From JTS-RE37 sp041744575 (GTDB lineage: Bacteria > Bacteroidota > Bacteroidia > Flavobacteriales > Flavobacteriaceae), in the NCBI GenBank assembly GCA_041744575.1, contig JBGTKP010000049.1, positions 1 through 64,000 of the forward strand: 64,000 nucleotides of DNA. The letters run 5' to 3'. Each line of letters opens with the position of its first letter. The first letter of the stretch is position 1. Below, in pieces: positions 17,414 to 27,262 of the stretch. The position numbers and the translations under genes are program-made. The notes under the pieces are model-generated. The model worked only from the letters and a program-made list of their open reading frames with translations. It ran no database searches and was not told the DNA's origin.

Positions 17414-20176
17414 CTAGCGCTTCACCGGGATATAAACGTCAAACGTGGCACCTTTGTTTATTTCTCCGGATGCCGAAATAACACCTTCATGGTTCTCCAC
17501 AATTTTTTTGACGATGGCCAGGCCTATCCCGGAGCCCGGATATTCTTCCTTGCCGTTAAGCCTTTGGAATACCTCAAAAATCTTATGCTGGTATTCCTTT
17601 TTAAATCCGATGCCGTTATCCTGAAAATTAAGATGGTAATATTGTTTGTCTGCGACCAGATTTTCATTGGAGAGGTCACGCCCTGCCCTGATCTTGCTGG
17701 TAATGTGGATCTGTGGAGGTTGGTCCGGCCGTGAAAATTTTAAAGAATTACCAATAAGATTATGAAGGAGCTGGCGGATTTGAAAGTTGAAAATTTGGAT
17801 TTCTTCTTCTTCCGATACCTCAAATGTGGCCTTTTTTTCACGGATGGTTTCACTGTATTCGTATTTTAATTCTTCTATGATTTCGGTTAGATTACCATAT
17901 TGCTTTTCTTCCGGGACATTACTTGTTCGGGAATAGGTTAACAGATCCTGAATAAGCGTCTGCATTTTTTCTGCCGCCAATTGCATCCGCTTGAACTGAT
18001 CCTTTCCCTTTTCTGAAAGATTGGCGTACTCCCTTTCAAGAATTCGTCCGGCAAAGAGCTGGATTTTGCGCAGCGGTTCCTGAAGGTCATGGCTGGAGAT
18101 GTAAGTGAAAGATTCCAGTTCCTTATTTATTTTTTCCAGTGCCTCATTTTGGATTTTCAGTTGTTCTTCATGTAATTTACTTTGGGTTATATCCATATAG
18201 GAAGTGACGGTATAGTTATCTGAGTTCAGTTTCAGAATCTCAAATGAAACAATGGCAGGAAAACTCTCCCCGCTCTTGCGGGTGTATTTCACTTCAAAGT
18301 GTTTCATTGCGTCAGTATCTCTTAACTTTTGCAATATTTCTTCCGTCTCTTCCGGGGTGATTGACTGGAGTTCCTCAAGACTTCGTTCTTCCTTTAGATG
18401 GCCAAAAATGTAGGCCACAACCCGTTCATATTCTTCCGGTGCAATCATTTGAATTTCCTGAGCGGTACGGCCGATCACCTCTGACTTGTTATAGCCAAAA
18501 GTGGTGCAAAACATATTGTTGACATAGGTGATCTTATTGGACTTGATCTCTGCCAGAGAAAGAGGCACGGGATTGTTGTCAAAGACATTAAAGAATCGCT
18601 CCTGGCTTTCTTTTAGCTCCATTTCCCTCTTGCTTTGTTCTGTGACATCCTGACCCGTCCCGGTCATCTTCACGGTTTCTCCTTTATTATCGGTAAAGAC
18701 CCGGCCGGTGGAGCTGATGATTCGAACAGCACCGTCAGGATATATGGCCTTATGGTGAAAACTAAAGGGTTGATGATCTGCAAAGGCCTTTTGTACCATA
18801 TGGTGCACAGTGTCCTTGTCGTCGGGATGAATACGTTCAAGGTAGGCCTCATAGGTTGCTTCAAACTGTTGAGGGACCAGGCCGAAAATTCGGTAAAGCT
18901 CGTCAGACCAATCAATCTTATTTTTACGGACATCCCACTCCCAGCTACCAATATGAGCCAGTGCCTGGGCCTCCAACAACTGATTGGTTTTATTTGTTAT
19001 TATTTCTTCTGATTGTTTGCGATGAGTGATATCCCGGATAAATCCAATAAAAATATTCTTGCCGCTCAGCCTGGTGGATGAAATTTTCAATTCGACAGGA
19101 AACTCCTCCCTCGTCTTATGAACAGCGAAAACTTCGATGGACTTATTTAAAACCGATTCTTCTCCGGTCTTCAGATAATGATTCATTCCGGAATTGTGCA
19201 ATTCGGCAAAACGATTGGGGATGATCGTCTCGGTCAATGTTTTTCCAATGACTTCTTTTTCAAGCCACCCGAAAATATATTCCGCTTTCGGATTCCAGCT
19301 AAGGATTCTTCCTTTATCATCAATGGACACAATGGCATCCGGTGCAAACTTAAAAAGGGCCTCCATCTGGCCTTCACGTTCCTGGAGGGTGGCTTCCAGG
19401 ATTTCGGCATATTTTTTTTGTTCATTAATATCCGTATTGCTTCCGAACCAATGTGTCAGTTTACCATTCTCATCATGCACCGGGAAAATACGGGTGAGGA
19501 AGGACTTGAATTTCTGATCTGCCCCTTTTATGGGAAAAATCATTTCAAATGCTTCCCCGGCCCGGATGGAATGTTCCCATCGGTCGAGGACCATAGGAAG
19601 ATATTCAGGATCATGCACGGATTTCCATCCCCAGCCTTCCATCTCCTTAGGGGTTGTTCCTGTGTATTCGTACCAGTTTTGATTGTACCAGTAAATCCAG
19701 CCATCTGGCCTTGCCATCCAGGCCAGATTCGGAATGCAGTTGGCCAACGTCATGAATTGTTGGGCATTTTCCGCCAATTTCTGCTGCTCTTCAATCTGTC
19801 TTGAAACATCAACCAGCGTATTCAACCCGCCGATAGTGGTTCCATTTTCATTGTGGTAAAGCTGGGGATACGGAATAACATATTTTTTGCTTCCGTCCGG
19901 GCATTCCAGGGCAAACATGGTATTCTGAATGTTGCCTTCCTTAATGGCAACGGCTAAAGGACATTGTCCCGGAGTGATGGGCGTCCCCTGCGCAGTGAAA
20001 ATTTTGTCACATGCGATCCAACGATCTTTTCCCGGCACTGGTTCCCTACCCCAGAGCCGGACCGCCGCATCGTTGTAATATTCGATAAGCCCTTCCGCAT
20101 TAACGCGGTATACTGCAACAGGTAAATTATGTAGGAGCTCCTTATCTGCCATAATACTATTCGCTTTCTCCGGCAT
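17414..20176 (-). CDS. Multi-PAS sensor histidine kinase
   Basis: The 920-residue soluble kinase has five PAS/PAC units at about residues 10-125, 135-255, 268-390, 400-515 and 525-670. They are followed by a HisKA dimerisation domain with the phospho-acceptor in SSHDLQEPLRKIQ (about 700) and a HATPase domain. N box HNLIGNSLKFSRP, G1 DNGIGFKKEY and G2 GSGIGLAIVKK are all intact. There is no membrane segment and no receiver domain, so it senses a cytoplasmic signal and passes phosphate to a separate regulator. No response regulator gene is adjacent. The catalase gene is divergent from it across a 400-base gap, and a stress-sensing role is only a positional guess. Confidence 0.92.
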   Translation of the reverse strand: MPEKANSIMADKELLHNLPVAVYRVNAEGLIEYYNDAAVRLWGREPVPGKDRWIACDKIFTAQGTPITPGQCPLAVAIKEGNIQNTMFALECPDGSKKYVIPYPQLYHNENGTTIGGLNTLVDVSRQIEEQQKLAENAQQFMTLANCIPNLAWMARPDGWIYWYNQNWYEYTGTTPKEMEGWGWKSVHDPEYLPMVLDRWEHSIRAGEAFEMIFPIKGADQKFKSFLTRIFPVHDENGKLTHWFGSNTDINEQKKYAEILEATLQEREGQMEALFKFAPDAIVSIDDKGRILSWNPKAEYIFGWLEKEVIGKTLTETIIPNRFAELHNSGMNHYLKTGEESVLNKSIEVFAVHKTREEFPVELKISSTRLSGKNIFIGFIRDITHRKQSEEIITNKTNQLLEAQALAHIGSWEWDVRKNKIDWSDELYRIFGLVPQQFEATYEAYLERIHPDDKDTVHHMVQKAFADHQPFSFHHKAIYPDGAVRIISSTGRVFTDNKGETVKMTGTGQDVTEQSKREMELKESQERFFNVFDNNPVPLSLAEIKSNKITYVNNMFCTTFGYNKSEVIGRTAQEIQMIAPEEYERVVAYIFGHLKEERSLEELQSITPEETEEILQKLRDTDAMKHFEVKYTRKSGESFPAIVSFEILKLNSDNYTVTSYMDITQSKLHEEQLKIQNEALEKINKELESFTYISSHDLQEPLRKIQLFAGRILEREYANLSEKGKDQFKRMQLAAEKMQTLIQDLLTYSRTSNVPEEKQYGNLTEIIEELKYEYSETIREKKATFEVSEEEEIQIFNFQIRQLLHNLIGNSLKFSRPDQPPQIHITSKIRAGRDLSNENLVADKQYYHLNFQDNGIGFKKEYQHKIFEVFQRLNGKEEYPGSGIGLAIVKKIVENHEGVISASGEINKGATFDVYIPVKR

Positions 20177-20578
20177 TTGACATTGTAAACTTTAGCTGAA
20201 AGGAAATGTTCGAATTCCTGTAGTTCCATGCCAGGCACCAGAATCCTATATGTCCTGTACACCAATCCTGTTTCATCCTTAGTGAGAGAAGTTGCATTGA
20301 ACCAGTTCTCTAAAATACGATTTATTCCAAACCTATTACCCCGAAAGAAAACCCAAATGTAAGAAAGAGTCCGGAAACGCTGGACTGTTCCAGAATACCA
20401 ATATCCGGTTCCACAGTTTGAGGCTGGTTTCATGAACATCCCGGTGCCTCTGTCCAATGCACTTTTATTTCATGCGGGGATACGGATCGAGTCATAAAAT
20501 AATTTGTTATCGATTAGTAAGGGAAATCCATGGATGTATTTTAGTGCTTTCAATTATACTCACCTTAAAGTTCGCATC
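20177..20578. other. Divergent intergenic region between kinase and catalase
   Basis: About 400 bases without a supportable gene. It should hold the promoters of the histidine kinase (minus) and the catalase (plus). No clear operator was picked out. The frame MLSISKGNPW starting at 20504 joins the catalase in frame but shows no likeness to a catalase N terminus. Confidence 0.4.
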
Positions 20579-22708
20579 GTGGCTAAGAAATCATCTTCCA
20601 ATAAAAAAATCAAACAACTCGAAAAGCATATTCTTGATCCCCGGGGTAAGGCACTCACTTCCCGTCAGGGTTTAAAAATAAATGACACAAACAATTCACT
20701 TAAAGCCGGACCCAGAGGTGCCACCTTACTGGAGGATATGTTGCTTCGTGAAAAAATTACCAGTTTTGACCATGAGCGCATCCCTGAAAGAATTGTCCAC
20801 GCGAGGGGAAGCGGGGCTCACGGTTATTTTGAACTTTATAAGAGTATCCGCCAATATTCTAAAGCCGGAATTTTTACAGATACCAATAGGAAAACCCCGG
20901 TTTTTGTCCGCTTTTCAACGGTGGCCGGTTCCAAAGGTTCGCCGGATCTGGCAAGAGATGTCCGCGGTTTTGCCGTTAAATTTTACAATGAAGAAGGAAC
21001 CTGGGATTTGGTAGGTAATAATATGCCCATCTTTTTTATACAGGATGCTATGAAATTCCCCGACTTGATTCATTCGGTTAAACCTGAGCCGGATAGGGAA
21101 ATTCCGCAGGCCGCATCCGCTCATGATACTTTTTATGATTTTGTATCCCTGACCACCGAAACACTTCACAACCATATATGGGCCATGAGTGACCGCGCCA
21201 TTCCGAGAAGTTACAGAATGATGGAAGGTTTCGGCATACATACCTACCGACTTATCAATGCCAGCGGGGATTCCCATTTTGTTAAATTTCATTGGAAACC
21301 GCTTTTAGGTGTCCATTCTGTTACGTGGGAGGAGGCGGTAAAAATCAATGGGGCCGATGCGGATTTTCACAGGAGGGATCTATGGGATGCCATTGATCAG
21401 GGACAGTTTCCGGAGTGGGAACTTGGGATACAGATCGTGGCAGAAAAAGATGAACATGCCTTCGATTTCGATCTTCTGGATCCTACCAAACTGATCCCTG
21501 AAGAAATGGTTCCTGTGAAGTTGATTGGAAAAATGACATTGAATCGCAACCCGGATAATTTCTTTGCCGAAACGGAACAGGTAGCATTTCTTCCCGGTAA
21601 TATCATCCCGGGGATCGATTTCACAAATGACCCGTTATTGCAGGGCCGGCTGTTCTCCTACAGGGACACACAGCTTTCAAGGTTAGGTACTCCTAATTTT
21701 CACCAGATTCCAATTAACCAACCCCTGGAACCTACCTACAACAATCAACGGGATGGTCACATGCAAACGATCATTCCAAGAGGCCGGACGGCTTATTTTC
21801 CAAACACGCTCGGTGGTGGATGCCCGCACTTATCAAAAATGGCTGAAGGTGGATTTACCTCCTATGAGGAACGGATAGATGCGAATAAGATTCGAAGCAG
21901 GAGTAAGAGCTTTAGTGATCATTTTTCGCAACCTGCCTTATTTTATCGAAGCCTGTCTTCGTGGGAACAGGCTCATGTCGCAGAAGCTTACTCTTTTGAA
22001 CTTGGCAAATGTGAACAGGAACCGATAGTTTCCCGCATGCTCTGGCTGATTAAACAGATCAACCCGGAGCTGGCTGCAAAAGTTGCCGGTAACCTGGGCA
22101 TGAAAATTCCGAAAACTATTGACAAACCTATTAATCAGGCCATAGGTGCCGATAGTAACGCAAAGGATTTTCAACCCGGACCTGCCGTAAATTACCTGGA
22201 GAAATCCCCGGCTCTAAGTCAGGCAAATACCATCTTCAACAGCATTGCGACAAGAAAGATCGCGGTTCTCGTGGCCAATGGATTTTCAATGAAGGATTTT
22301 GAACCGATGCGGAAGGAACTCGAGAAAGGAAACGCGGTCATAAAGTTAATAGCACCGACAGGGGGGACCATTCAATGTGATTCTGATATGGATCACAAGG
22401 TTGATGCTTCCATTAATACTACGGAAAGTGTTCTCTATGATGCGGTCTATATCCCCGGAGGCAAAAAGTCCATCGAAAAATTAATGTCGATCGGTAAATA
22501 TATAAAGTTTATCAATGAAGCCTTTAAGCATTGCAAAGCTATTGCAGTCTCGTCAGAAGGTGAGGATTTGTTGAATGAAACGTTTGTCGGAGCTCATAAA
22601 AAGGACAAAGCAATCTTTGTGAATAAGCAACCGTCTTCCTTCTGTAAAGCCATTGAAAAGCATCGCAACTGGGATCGGTCGGAAATAAGCCAGATGGTAC
22701 CAGTTTAA
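20579..22708 (+). CDS. katE: Large-subunit (clade II) catalase with C-terminal DJ-1/PfpI-like domain
   Basis: Converts hydrogen peroxide to water and oxygen in the cytoplasm. From the chosen GTG at 20579 (VAKKSSSNKK, equivalent to the MAKK start of relatives) it has 709 residues, typical of HPII-type enzymes; an in-frame ATG at 20504 would add 25 residues. The catalytic histidine lies in RIVHARGSGAHGYFE, the distal asparagine in DLVGNNMPIFF, and the heme-ligand tyrosine in RLFSYRDTQLSRLG. After about residue 560 a flavodoxin-like DJ-1/PfpI domain (KIAVLVANGFSMKDFE) completes the large-subunit architecture. It stands near a ferritin-like stress protein gene, which fits an oxidative-stress group. 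Confidence 0.95.
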   Translation: MAKKSSSNKKIKQLEKHILDPRGKALTSRQGLKINDTNNSLKAGPRGATLLEDMLLREKITSFDHERIPERIVHARGSGAHGYFELYKSIRQYSKAGIFTDTNRKTPVFVRFSTVAGSKGSPDLARDVRGFAVKFYNEEGTWDLVGNNMPIFFIQDAMKFPDLIHSVKPEPDREIPQAASAHDTFYDFVSLTTETLHNHIWAMSDRAIPRSYRMMEGFGIHTYRLINASGDSHFVKFHWKPLLGVHSVTWEEAVKINGADADFHRRDLWDAIDQGQFPEWELGIQIVAEKDEHAFDFDLLDPTKLIPEEMVPVKLIGKMTLNRNPDNFFAETEQVAFLPGNIIPGIDFTNDPLLQGRLFSYRDTQLSRLGTPNFHQIPINQPLEPTYNNQRDGHMQTIIPRGRTAYFPNTLGGGCPHLSKMAEGGFTSYEERIDANKIRSRSKSFSDHFSQPALFYRSLSSWEQAHVAEAYSFELGKCEQEPIVSRMLWLIKQINPELAAKVAGNLGMKIPKTIDKPINQAIGADSNAKDFQPGPAVNYLEKSPALSQANTIFNSIATRKIAVLVANGFSMKDFEPMRKELEKGNAVIKLIAPTGGTIQCDSDMDHKVDASINTTESVLYDAVYIPGGKKSIEKLMSIGKYIKFINEAFKHCKAIAVSSEGEDLLNETFVGAHKKDKAIFVNKQPSSFCKAIEKHRNWDRSEISQMVPV

Positions 22709-22965
22709 AATACCCAACGATTTGCACCCCTGGTCATGAACATTTAATTGATCCATTGGATGAGTCAAATTTAATATCACCATTGAGCAATGGATGTAGA
22801 ATTGAGATCACTGGAATGCAGGATGCTATGCGATTGCCTGAGTAAGTGCCGATTCACGACTTTATACTATTACCGTTAAAAATTGGGTCAAAATCCGCAG
22901 TCCGGTGAATGGATCCGCTTTATATTGATTAAAATTTATAAACATAAATAAAAACAGAGAAGACT

Positions 22966-23547
22966 ATGGCTACCGTTAAAAAAGCGCCGGCAAAAAAAAC
23001 ACCTGCGAAAAAAACACCTGCAAAAGCAACCACCGGGAAAACCCCGGCAAAGAAGGACGCAGCGAAAAACCTGACCGATCTATTCCAGGATGGTCTTAAG
23101 GACATTTATTGGGCAGAAAAGGCATTGGTAAAGACATTGCCCAAGATGCATAAGAATGCCACCAATGAAAAACTTAAAAAGGGAATTGAAAAACATTTGA
23201 AGGAGACTGAGGGTCATGTGAAAAGACTTGAGGAGTGTTTTTCATTCCTTGGGATCAAAGCCAAGGCAGAAAAATGTGAAGCCATGGCAGGGATTATAGA
23301 AGAAGGCAACAGTATTGTCAAGGAAACCAAACCGGGTCCTGTCAGGGATGCCGGGATCATTGCGGCTGCACAGAAAGTGGAACATTATGAGATTGCGACC
23401 TATGGTACTCTTGCCGCATTTGCGAAAGTATTGAAGGAGAAAAAGTGCCTTGATCACTTTTTGAAAACATTGGAAGAGGAGAAGAAATGTGATGCATCGT
23501 TAACTGAAATTGCCGATACGGCCCTGAATTTAGAGGCGATGAATTAA
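22966..23547 (+). CDS. Ferritin-like DUF892 (YciF-type) protein with histone H1-like tail
   Basis: The 193-residue protein joins two parts. Residues 1-35 are an alanine/lysine/proline tail built on repeats of KKTPAK, like eukaryotic-type histone H1 tails and bacterial nucleoid proteins. Residues 36-190 are a DUF892 four-helix ferritin-like domain (LTDLFQDGLKDIYWAEKAL, VEHYEIATYGTL) with the usual E-x-x-x-H type metal-site residues. Such domains are linked to stress and desiccation responses. The tail suggests the protein binds DNA, perhaps to protect it in the manner of Dps; this is an inference. It is monocistronic and ends at a strong hairpin. Confidence 0.88.
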   Translation: MATVKKAPAKKTPAKKTPAKATTGKTPAKKDAAKNLTDLFQDGLKDIYWAEKALVKTLPKMHKNATNEKLKKGIEKHLKETEGHVKRLEECFSFLGIKAKAEKCEAMAGIIEEGNSIVKETKPGPVRDAGIIAAAQKVEHYEIATYGTLAAFAKVLKEKKCLDHFLKTLEEEKKCDASLTEIADTALNLEAMN

Positions 23548-23564
23548 TACCCTAAATGTTTGAT

Positions 23565-23601
23565 GGAAGGGGGTCAGAATAACATATTTTGACCCCCTTC
23601 C
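23565..23601. terminator. Strong hairpin after the DUF892 gene
   Basis: GGAAGGGGGTCA at 23565-23576 pairs perfectly with TGACCCCCTTCC at 23590-23601 around a 13-base loop. The run of T is weak in both directions. It lies between two convergent transcription units and probably ends both. Confidence 0.65.
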
Positions 23602-23653
23602 CTATTATTGCCAAACCACAATGATCGTTTGTCATGTATATTGCGTTTGCTCC

Positions 23654-24061
23654 TCATCTCCGGCAAAGAAACAACCAATGAGTGCCAAACTGGTCCGTAA
23701 GCCCTCCAAATAAATTGCCTGTAAATGTTGCATTAAGAGGGAGGATCTCCCTTCCTCTGTAGGACAGGCCCTCAAAGTATTTCCGAAGTTCCATTTCAAA
23801 AGGCGAAGCGAGCAGAATAGAGATTGAATTGCCGTTGAGAAAGCCATCTTCTCCTACCATATCTGATCCCATCAGAGAAATCGGTCCATTTTCCAGACTT
23901 GCATGAACGATTGATCTCTTCAAGTCAGCAGGTGCGTTTTCCCCTCCTGGAACATCCTCCAGGGTCTGGAAAAATAATTTTCCTCCGAGGCACATCTGAT
24001 AAAATTCCATAGCCTCCCTGCAATTACCATTAAAAGTAAGATAGCTGAAAAGAGCATTCAT
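23654..24061 (-). CDS. VOC family protein (PhnB-like glyoxalase fold)
   Basis: The 135-residue protein has the PhnB-type vicinal-oxygen-chelate fold: FSYLTFNGNCREAMEFYQ at the N terminus, the ISLMGSDM strand in the middle, and a C-terminal FGGLTDQFGTHWLF motif. Many close relatives lack a proven reaction. It is the last gene of a minus-strand operon with a DoxX protein and an SRPBCC protein, a combination common next to GlxA/AraC regulators. Confidence 0.87.
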   Translation of the reverse strand: MNALFSYLTFNGNCREAMEFYQMCLGGKLFFQTLEDVPGGENAPADLKRSIVHASLENGPISLMGSDMVGEDGFLNGNSISILLASPFEMELRKYFEGLSYRGREILPLNATFTGNLFGGLTDQFGTHWLFLCRR

Positions 24062-24122
24062 TTGATTTGGTTAAGACAGACATTTCAGAGAGGCGGAAAT
24101 TACAGGCAATGATAGCATCGCA

Positions 24123-24515
24123 TTACGGAACATATCGACTCAATGCCGTTTTAGCCGTATTCAATTTGTACAGGTAGTGACGCGAATTCAGCAAAATGGC
24201 CAGTACTATTAACGGCAATACCGCAACAAATCCGAAGCCATCAACCACAATATTGCTGATGCATGCGAACAGAAAGTTGAAAGTAAAGCCGGCATATGCC
24301 CACTCCTTCAATTGCACAGGAATTTGCGGAATGATCAGAACGAGAGCGCCTAGTACCTTAAATATGACCAGGGCATTACCAAAATAGGCCGGATAACCCA
24401 AATGACGGATTCCTTCCCTGGCCAATTCGGATTGTGAAGAAAAGGCGGGCATTACCCCCTCGAACAGAAAGATGAATATCGTGGTCGACCAAAAAATTAT
24501 TTTATAGGTTTTCAT
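24123..24515 (-). CDS. DoxX family membrane protein
   Basis: The 130-residue protein has four hydrophobic helices (KIIFWSTTIFIFLFEGVMPA, VIFKVLGALVLIIPQ, FTFNFLFACISNI, FVAVLPLIVLAILL) and the glycine/proline pattern of the DoxX family. These small membrane proteins are tied to redox or thiol stress in some bacteria, but the role is generally unknown. It is 19 bases downstream of the SRPBCC gene and 61 upstream of the VOC gene, so probably co-transcribed. Confidence 0.85.
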   Translation of the reverse strand: MKTYKIIFWSTTIFIFLFEGVMPAFSSQSELAREGIRHLGYPAYFGNALVIFKVLGALVLIIPQIPVQLKEWAYAGFTFNFLFACISNIVVDGFGFVAVLPLIVLAILLNSRHYLYKLNTAKTALSRYVP

Positions 24516-24534
24516 ATCGTATTAGCTGTATGGG

Positions 24535-24948
24535 TTAGTTTTTTTCCGCATATCTTTTAAAGTTATCGAGGATAGCCTGCCAGCCGTCACGCTGCATATC
24601 AACAGGGTTTTCAGTTTCAGGATCAAAACTGGTGACAATTTCAGTTTCTCCGTGTTGCTCCTTAAAATCTATTTCGGCCATCCTGCCATCCTCCATGGTG
24701 TACACAATCCTTTTCTCGGGGATGACCTCATTGTAAGTTCCCTTGAAATCAAAACCAAAACTTCCATCTTTGGCTTCCATTCGGGAAACAAACCTGCCAC
24801 CCACCCTAAGGTCATTTTCGGCATGAGGGGTATGCCAGTCCTCGGAAGGCGTGTTCCATTTTTCTATATCCCTGGGATCTGACCATAATTTCCAAACTTT
24901 GCCGGCGGTAGCTTTTACGTTGTTTTTAACTGTAATTCGTTCCATCAT
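24535..24948 (-). CDS. SRPBCC (AHSA1-like START fold) protein
   Basis: The 137-residue protein opens with MMERITVKNNVKATAGKVWK and contains WSDPRDIEKWNTPSEDWHTP, the hallmark of AHSA1-type SRPBCC proteins, which form a hydrophobic ligand cavity. It ends with DGWQAILDNFKRYAEKN, the usual closing helix. It is the first gene of the SRPBCC-DoxX-VOC operon and is divergent from a GlxA-type AraC regulator that likely controls it. Confidence 0.87.
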   Translation of the reverse strand: MMERITVKNNVKATAGKVWKLWSDPRDIEKWNTPSEDWHTPHAENDLRVGGRFVSRMEAKDGSFGFDFKGTYNEVIPEKRIVYTMEDGRMAEIDFKEQHGETEIVTSFDPETENPVDMQRDGWQAILDNFKRYAEKN

Positions 24949-25142
24949 ATTTTTTTTAATTGTTGCTTTTACAAATGTGGAAATTTGGGGTCATTATCCT
25001 GGGGTATAAAAACGGCAGTTAAAAGGGTTGATTCCGCCATTCAAATGAATTATATTTAATAATTGTAATGCCTTGAAGGCGGCAGCTGTAGATATCAATA
25101 AGCGTAGCTGGCTTCGTCTGAATGGATTCAGTCACTACAACT

Positions 25143-26111
25143 ATGAAAAGTGTTTCAATCTTAGTTCCCGAATCAGCAGTTATTGAAGCGGTGGCTTCTC
25201 CGCAATACATATTTACCTCAGCCAATGATTTTTTACGGGCAGCCGGAAAAGAACCATTATTTAACGTAAGTCTGGTGGGAAACAGCAGGGTAGTTAAATA
25301 TAAGAATGGACTATTTTCAGTTCATACGGACAAGTTATTGGAAGAGGTGGAACAAACGGATCTTATTGTCATTCCTCCTTTGTTTGGCGATATGAAAACT
25401 GCAGTAGCAGCGAATAAGGAGACCATTCCCTGGATCTTACACCATTATAAAAAGGGCACGGAAGTCGCTTCACTTTGTGTAGGCGCTTTTTTGTTGGCTT
25501 CCACGGGCCTTCTCGACGGGAAAAAATGCTCCACTCACTGGGCTTTTTACAATGAATTCAGGGAACGCTTTCCGGAAGTGGAGGTGATGGATGGAAGCAT
25601 TATTACGGAAGAGAATGGCATCTATTCAAGCGGAGGCGCCAATTCGTATTTTAACCTTCTGCTGTATTTGCTTGAAAAATATACGGACAGGGATACGGCC
25701 ATTCTGGCCTCCAAGTATTTCGCGATAGACATCGACAGGGAAAGTCAGGCTGCTTTTATGATGTTCACAGGCCAAAAGGATCATCATGATGAGGAGGTGA
25801 AAAGGACACAGGAGTATATCGAAACCAATTATCCGGAAAAAATCACTGTAGACGGGCTGGCTTCGATGGTGGCTGTCAGCAGGAGAAGCTTTGAACGCAG
25901 GTTCAAACAGGCAACGGACAATACCGTGATCACCTATTTGCAAAGGGTAAAAGTGGAAGCCGCCAAAAGAAGTTTTGAAACTACAAGGAAAAATATCACC
26001 GAAGTGATGTTCGATGTGGGATACACGGATACCAAGGCTTTCCGGAATGTATTTAAAAAAATTACCGGCCTTACACCGATAGACTATAGAAATAAATATG
26101 CTTCCATGTAG
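25143..26111 (+). CDS. GlxA-type AraC family transcriptional regulator
   Basis: From the ATG at 25143 (MKSVSILVPESAVIEAV) the protein has 322 residues. An in-frame ATG at 25122 would add seven residues that relatives lack. The N-terminal half is a DJ-1/PfpI-like domain with the nucleophile-elbow string VASLCVGAFLLA and conserved CSTHW. The C-terminal half has two AraC helix-turn-helix units (VDGLASMVAVSRRSFERRFK; ITEVMFDVGYTDTKAFRNVF). It probably senses a small metabolite and controls the divergent SRPBCC-DoxX-VOC operon, on position. Confidence 0.93.
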   Translation: MKSVSILVPESAVIEAVASPQYIFTSANDFLRAAGKEPLFNVSLVGNSRVVKYKNGLFSVHTDKLLEEVEQTDLIVIPPLFGDMKTAVAANKETIPWILHHYKKGTEVASLCVGAFLLASTGLLDGKKCSTHWAFYNEFRERFPEVEVMDGSIITEENGIYSSGGANSYFNLLLYLLEKYTDRDTAILASKYFAIDIDRESQAAFMMFTGQKDHHDEEVKRTQEYIETNYPEKITVDGLASMVAVSRRSFERRFKQATDNTVITYLQRVKVEAAKRSFETTRKNITEVMFDVGYTDTKAFRNVFKKITGLTPIDYRNKYASM

Positions 26112-26163
26112 CTAAGAAATCCTGGCAGGGCTCTGTGATCCACAAGCTAATTCGAAATAAAAA

Positions 26164-27054
26164 CTATCGCTGTAGTTGTAATTCTGTAATTGAACCACTT
26201 ACATTTTTATTGCCCTCACTTGAGATATACAATCTTCCGTCAGGGCCAAAGGCAATACCTTCGGGTTGTGGGAACATTCTTTTATCCAAATGGTAAAGAT
26301 GGATGGGATTTCCTTTCGTATCTAAAATCAGTAGTTTGGGCTCAGTTCCTTCCAGGACATACATCTCTCCGCTCTTGGGATGGATTGCCATATCTGATGG
26401 CAGGAATGTTTTTTGAGATTTTTTGGAGCGGTACTTTTTTAGTATATCACTCTCCATATCAATTTTAAAAATAGCATCCGGCGCCATTTTTTTGGATGCG
26501 AGGGAAAAGCTGTAAATTCCTTTATATCGTTCTGAGTTGAGGTCAAGGTATTTTGGGACAAGTAACAGATGCTCACCGGTAGCGTCTGCCGTAAGGCTTT
26601 CCATATTATTTTTATTGGTGAAAGGGGTCTTATAGGTGGCAACGGCCTGATCAGAAGTCTGGAAGTCCTTTATTTCGTATATGGTCCCATGGCTATTGAG
26701 CACATAGGCATTTTTACCTACGACAGCAACTCCTTCATAATCGCCCGCGTCTTCGAAGTGGATTTTCTTTTCAATCTCTTTTGTTTTGAGATTGTATATA
26801 TATAGGATCCCATCTTCATCCTGTATGGCTGCTATTTTATCCGTGTCGAGATAAGCGATGCCCGAAATTTCAAGAAGGTCAAAGGGAAGATCCCATCTGT
26901 TGATGACCTCGTAGGACACGCCCTGAGGTTTTGTCAACGGAACTTCTTCCCTGAAAGCGTAGAAGATCATGCCCGCTGCCATAAGGATGGCCAGGATGGT
27001 GATCCATCTAACTTTCCTCATAGAAAAGACGTTTCCCTCGTCGTTCATTGCCAT
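26164..27054 (-). CDS. SdiA-regulated domain protein (beta-propeller), membrane-anchored
   Basis: The 296-residue protein has one N-terminal hydrophobic segment (ITILAILMAAGMIFYAF) followed by a propeller-like domain of the SdiA-regulated/YjiK type. Blade repeats include LEISGIAYLDTDKIAAIQDE, YEGVAVVGKNAYVLNS and PEGIAFGPDGRLYISSEG. It would sit on the periplasmic face of the inner membrane. The start could also be the ATG for MRKVRW at 27021. The catalytic role of the family is unknown. It is not clearly in an operon; the DUF899 gene upstream on the same strand is 208 bases away. Confidence 0.85.
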   Translation of the reverse strand: MAMNDEGNVFSMRKVRWITILAILMAAGMIFYAFREEVPLTKPQGVSYEVINRWDLPFDLLEISGIAYLDTDKIAAIQDEDGILYIYNLKTKEIEKKIHFEDAGDYEGVAVVGKNAYVLNSHGTIYEIKDFQTSDQAVATYKTPFTNKNNMESLTADATGEHLLLVPKYLDLNSERYKGIYSFSLASKKMAPDAIFKIDMESDILKKYRSKKSQKTFLPSDMAIHPKSGEMYVLEGTEPKLLILDTKGNPIHLYHLDKRMFPQPEGIAFGPDGRLYISSEGNKNVSGSITELQLQR

Positions 27055-27262
27055 TATTTTTTAGAAAATACGCATTGAGGACAAATATAACCTGCAATTC
27101 TGGAAAGAAGCAGGAATTGCGGCAGGGATACCCAAACGTAGTTTAAAGTCAAAAACAGGAGGGCCACCCATGACAAAGCAGACGAAGGCCAGCTGGGCAA
27201 TGTGGTAAAATTGCGGATCTACATTGGGAATTCCGGATTTCGAGTTCCGGTAGGGCAGGGGA

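Noticed and set aside
19954..20457. 167-codon minus-strand frame overlapping the start of the histidine kinase
   Set aside because: Half of it is an out-of-frame shadow of the kinase PAS domain, and the rest has no recognisable protein features.
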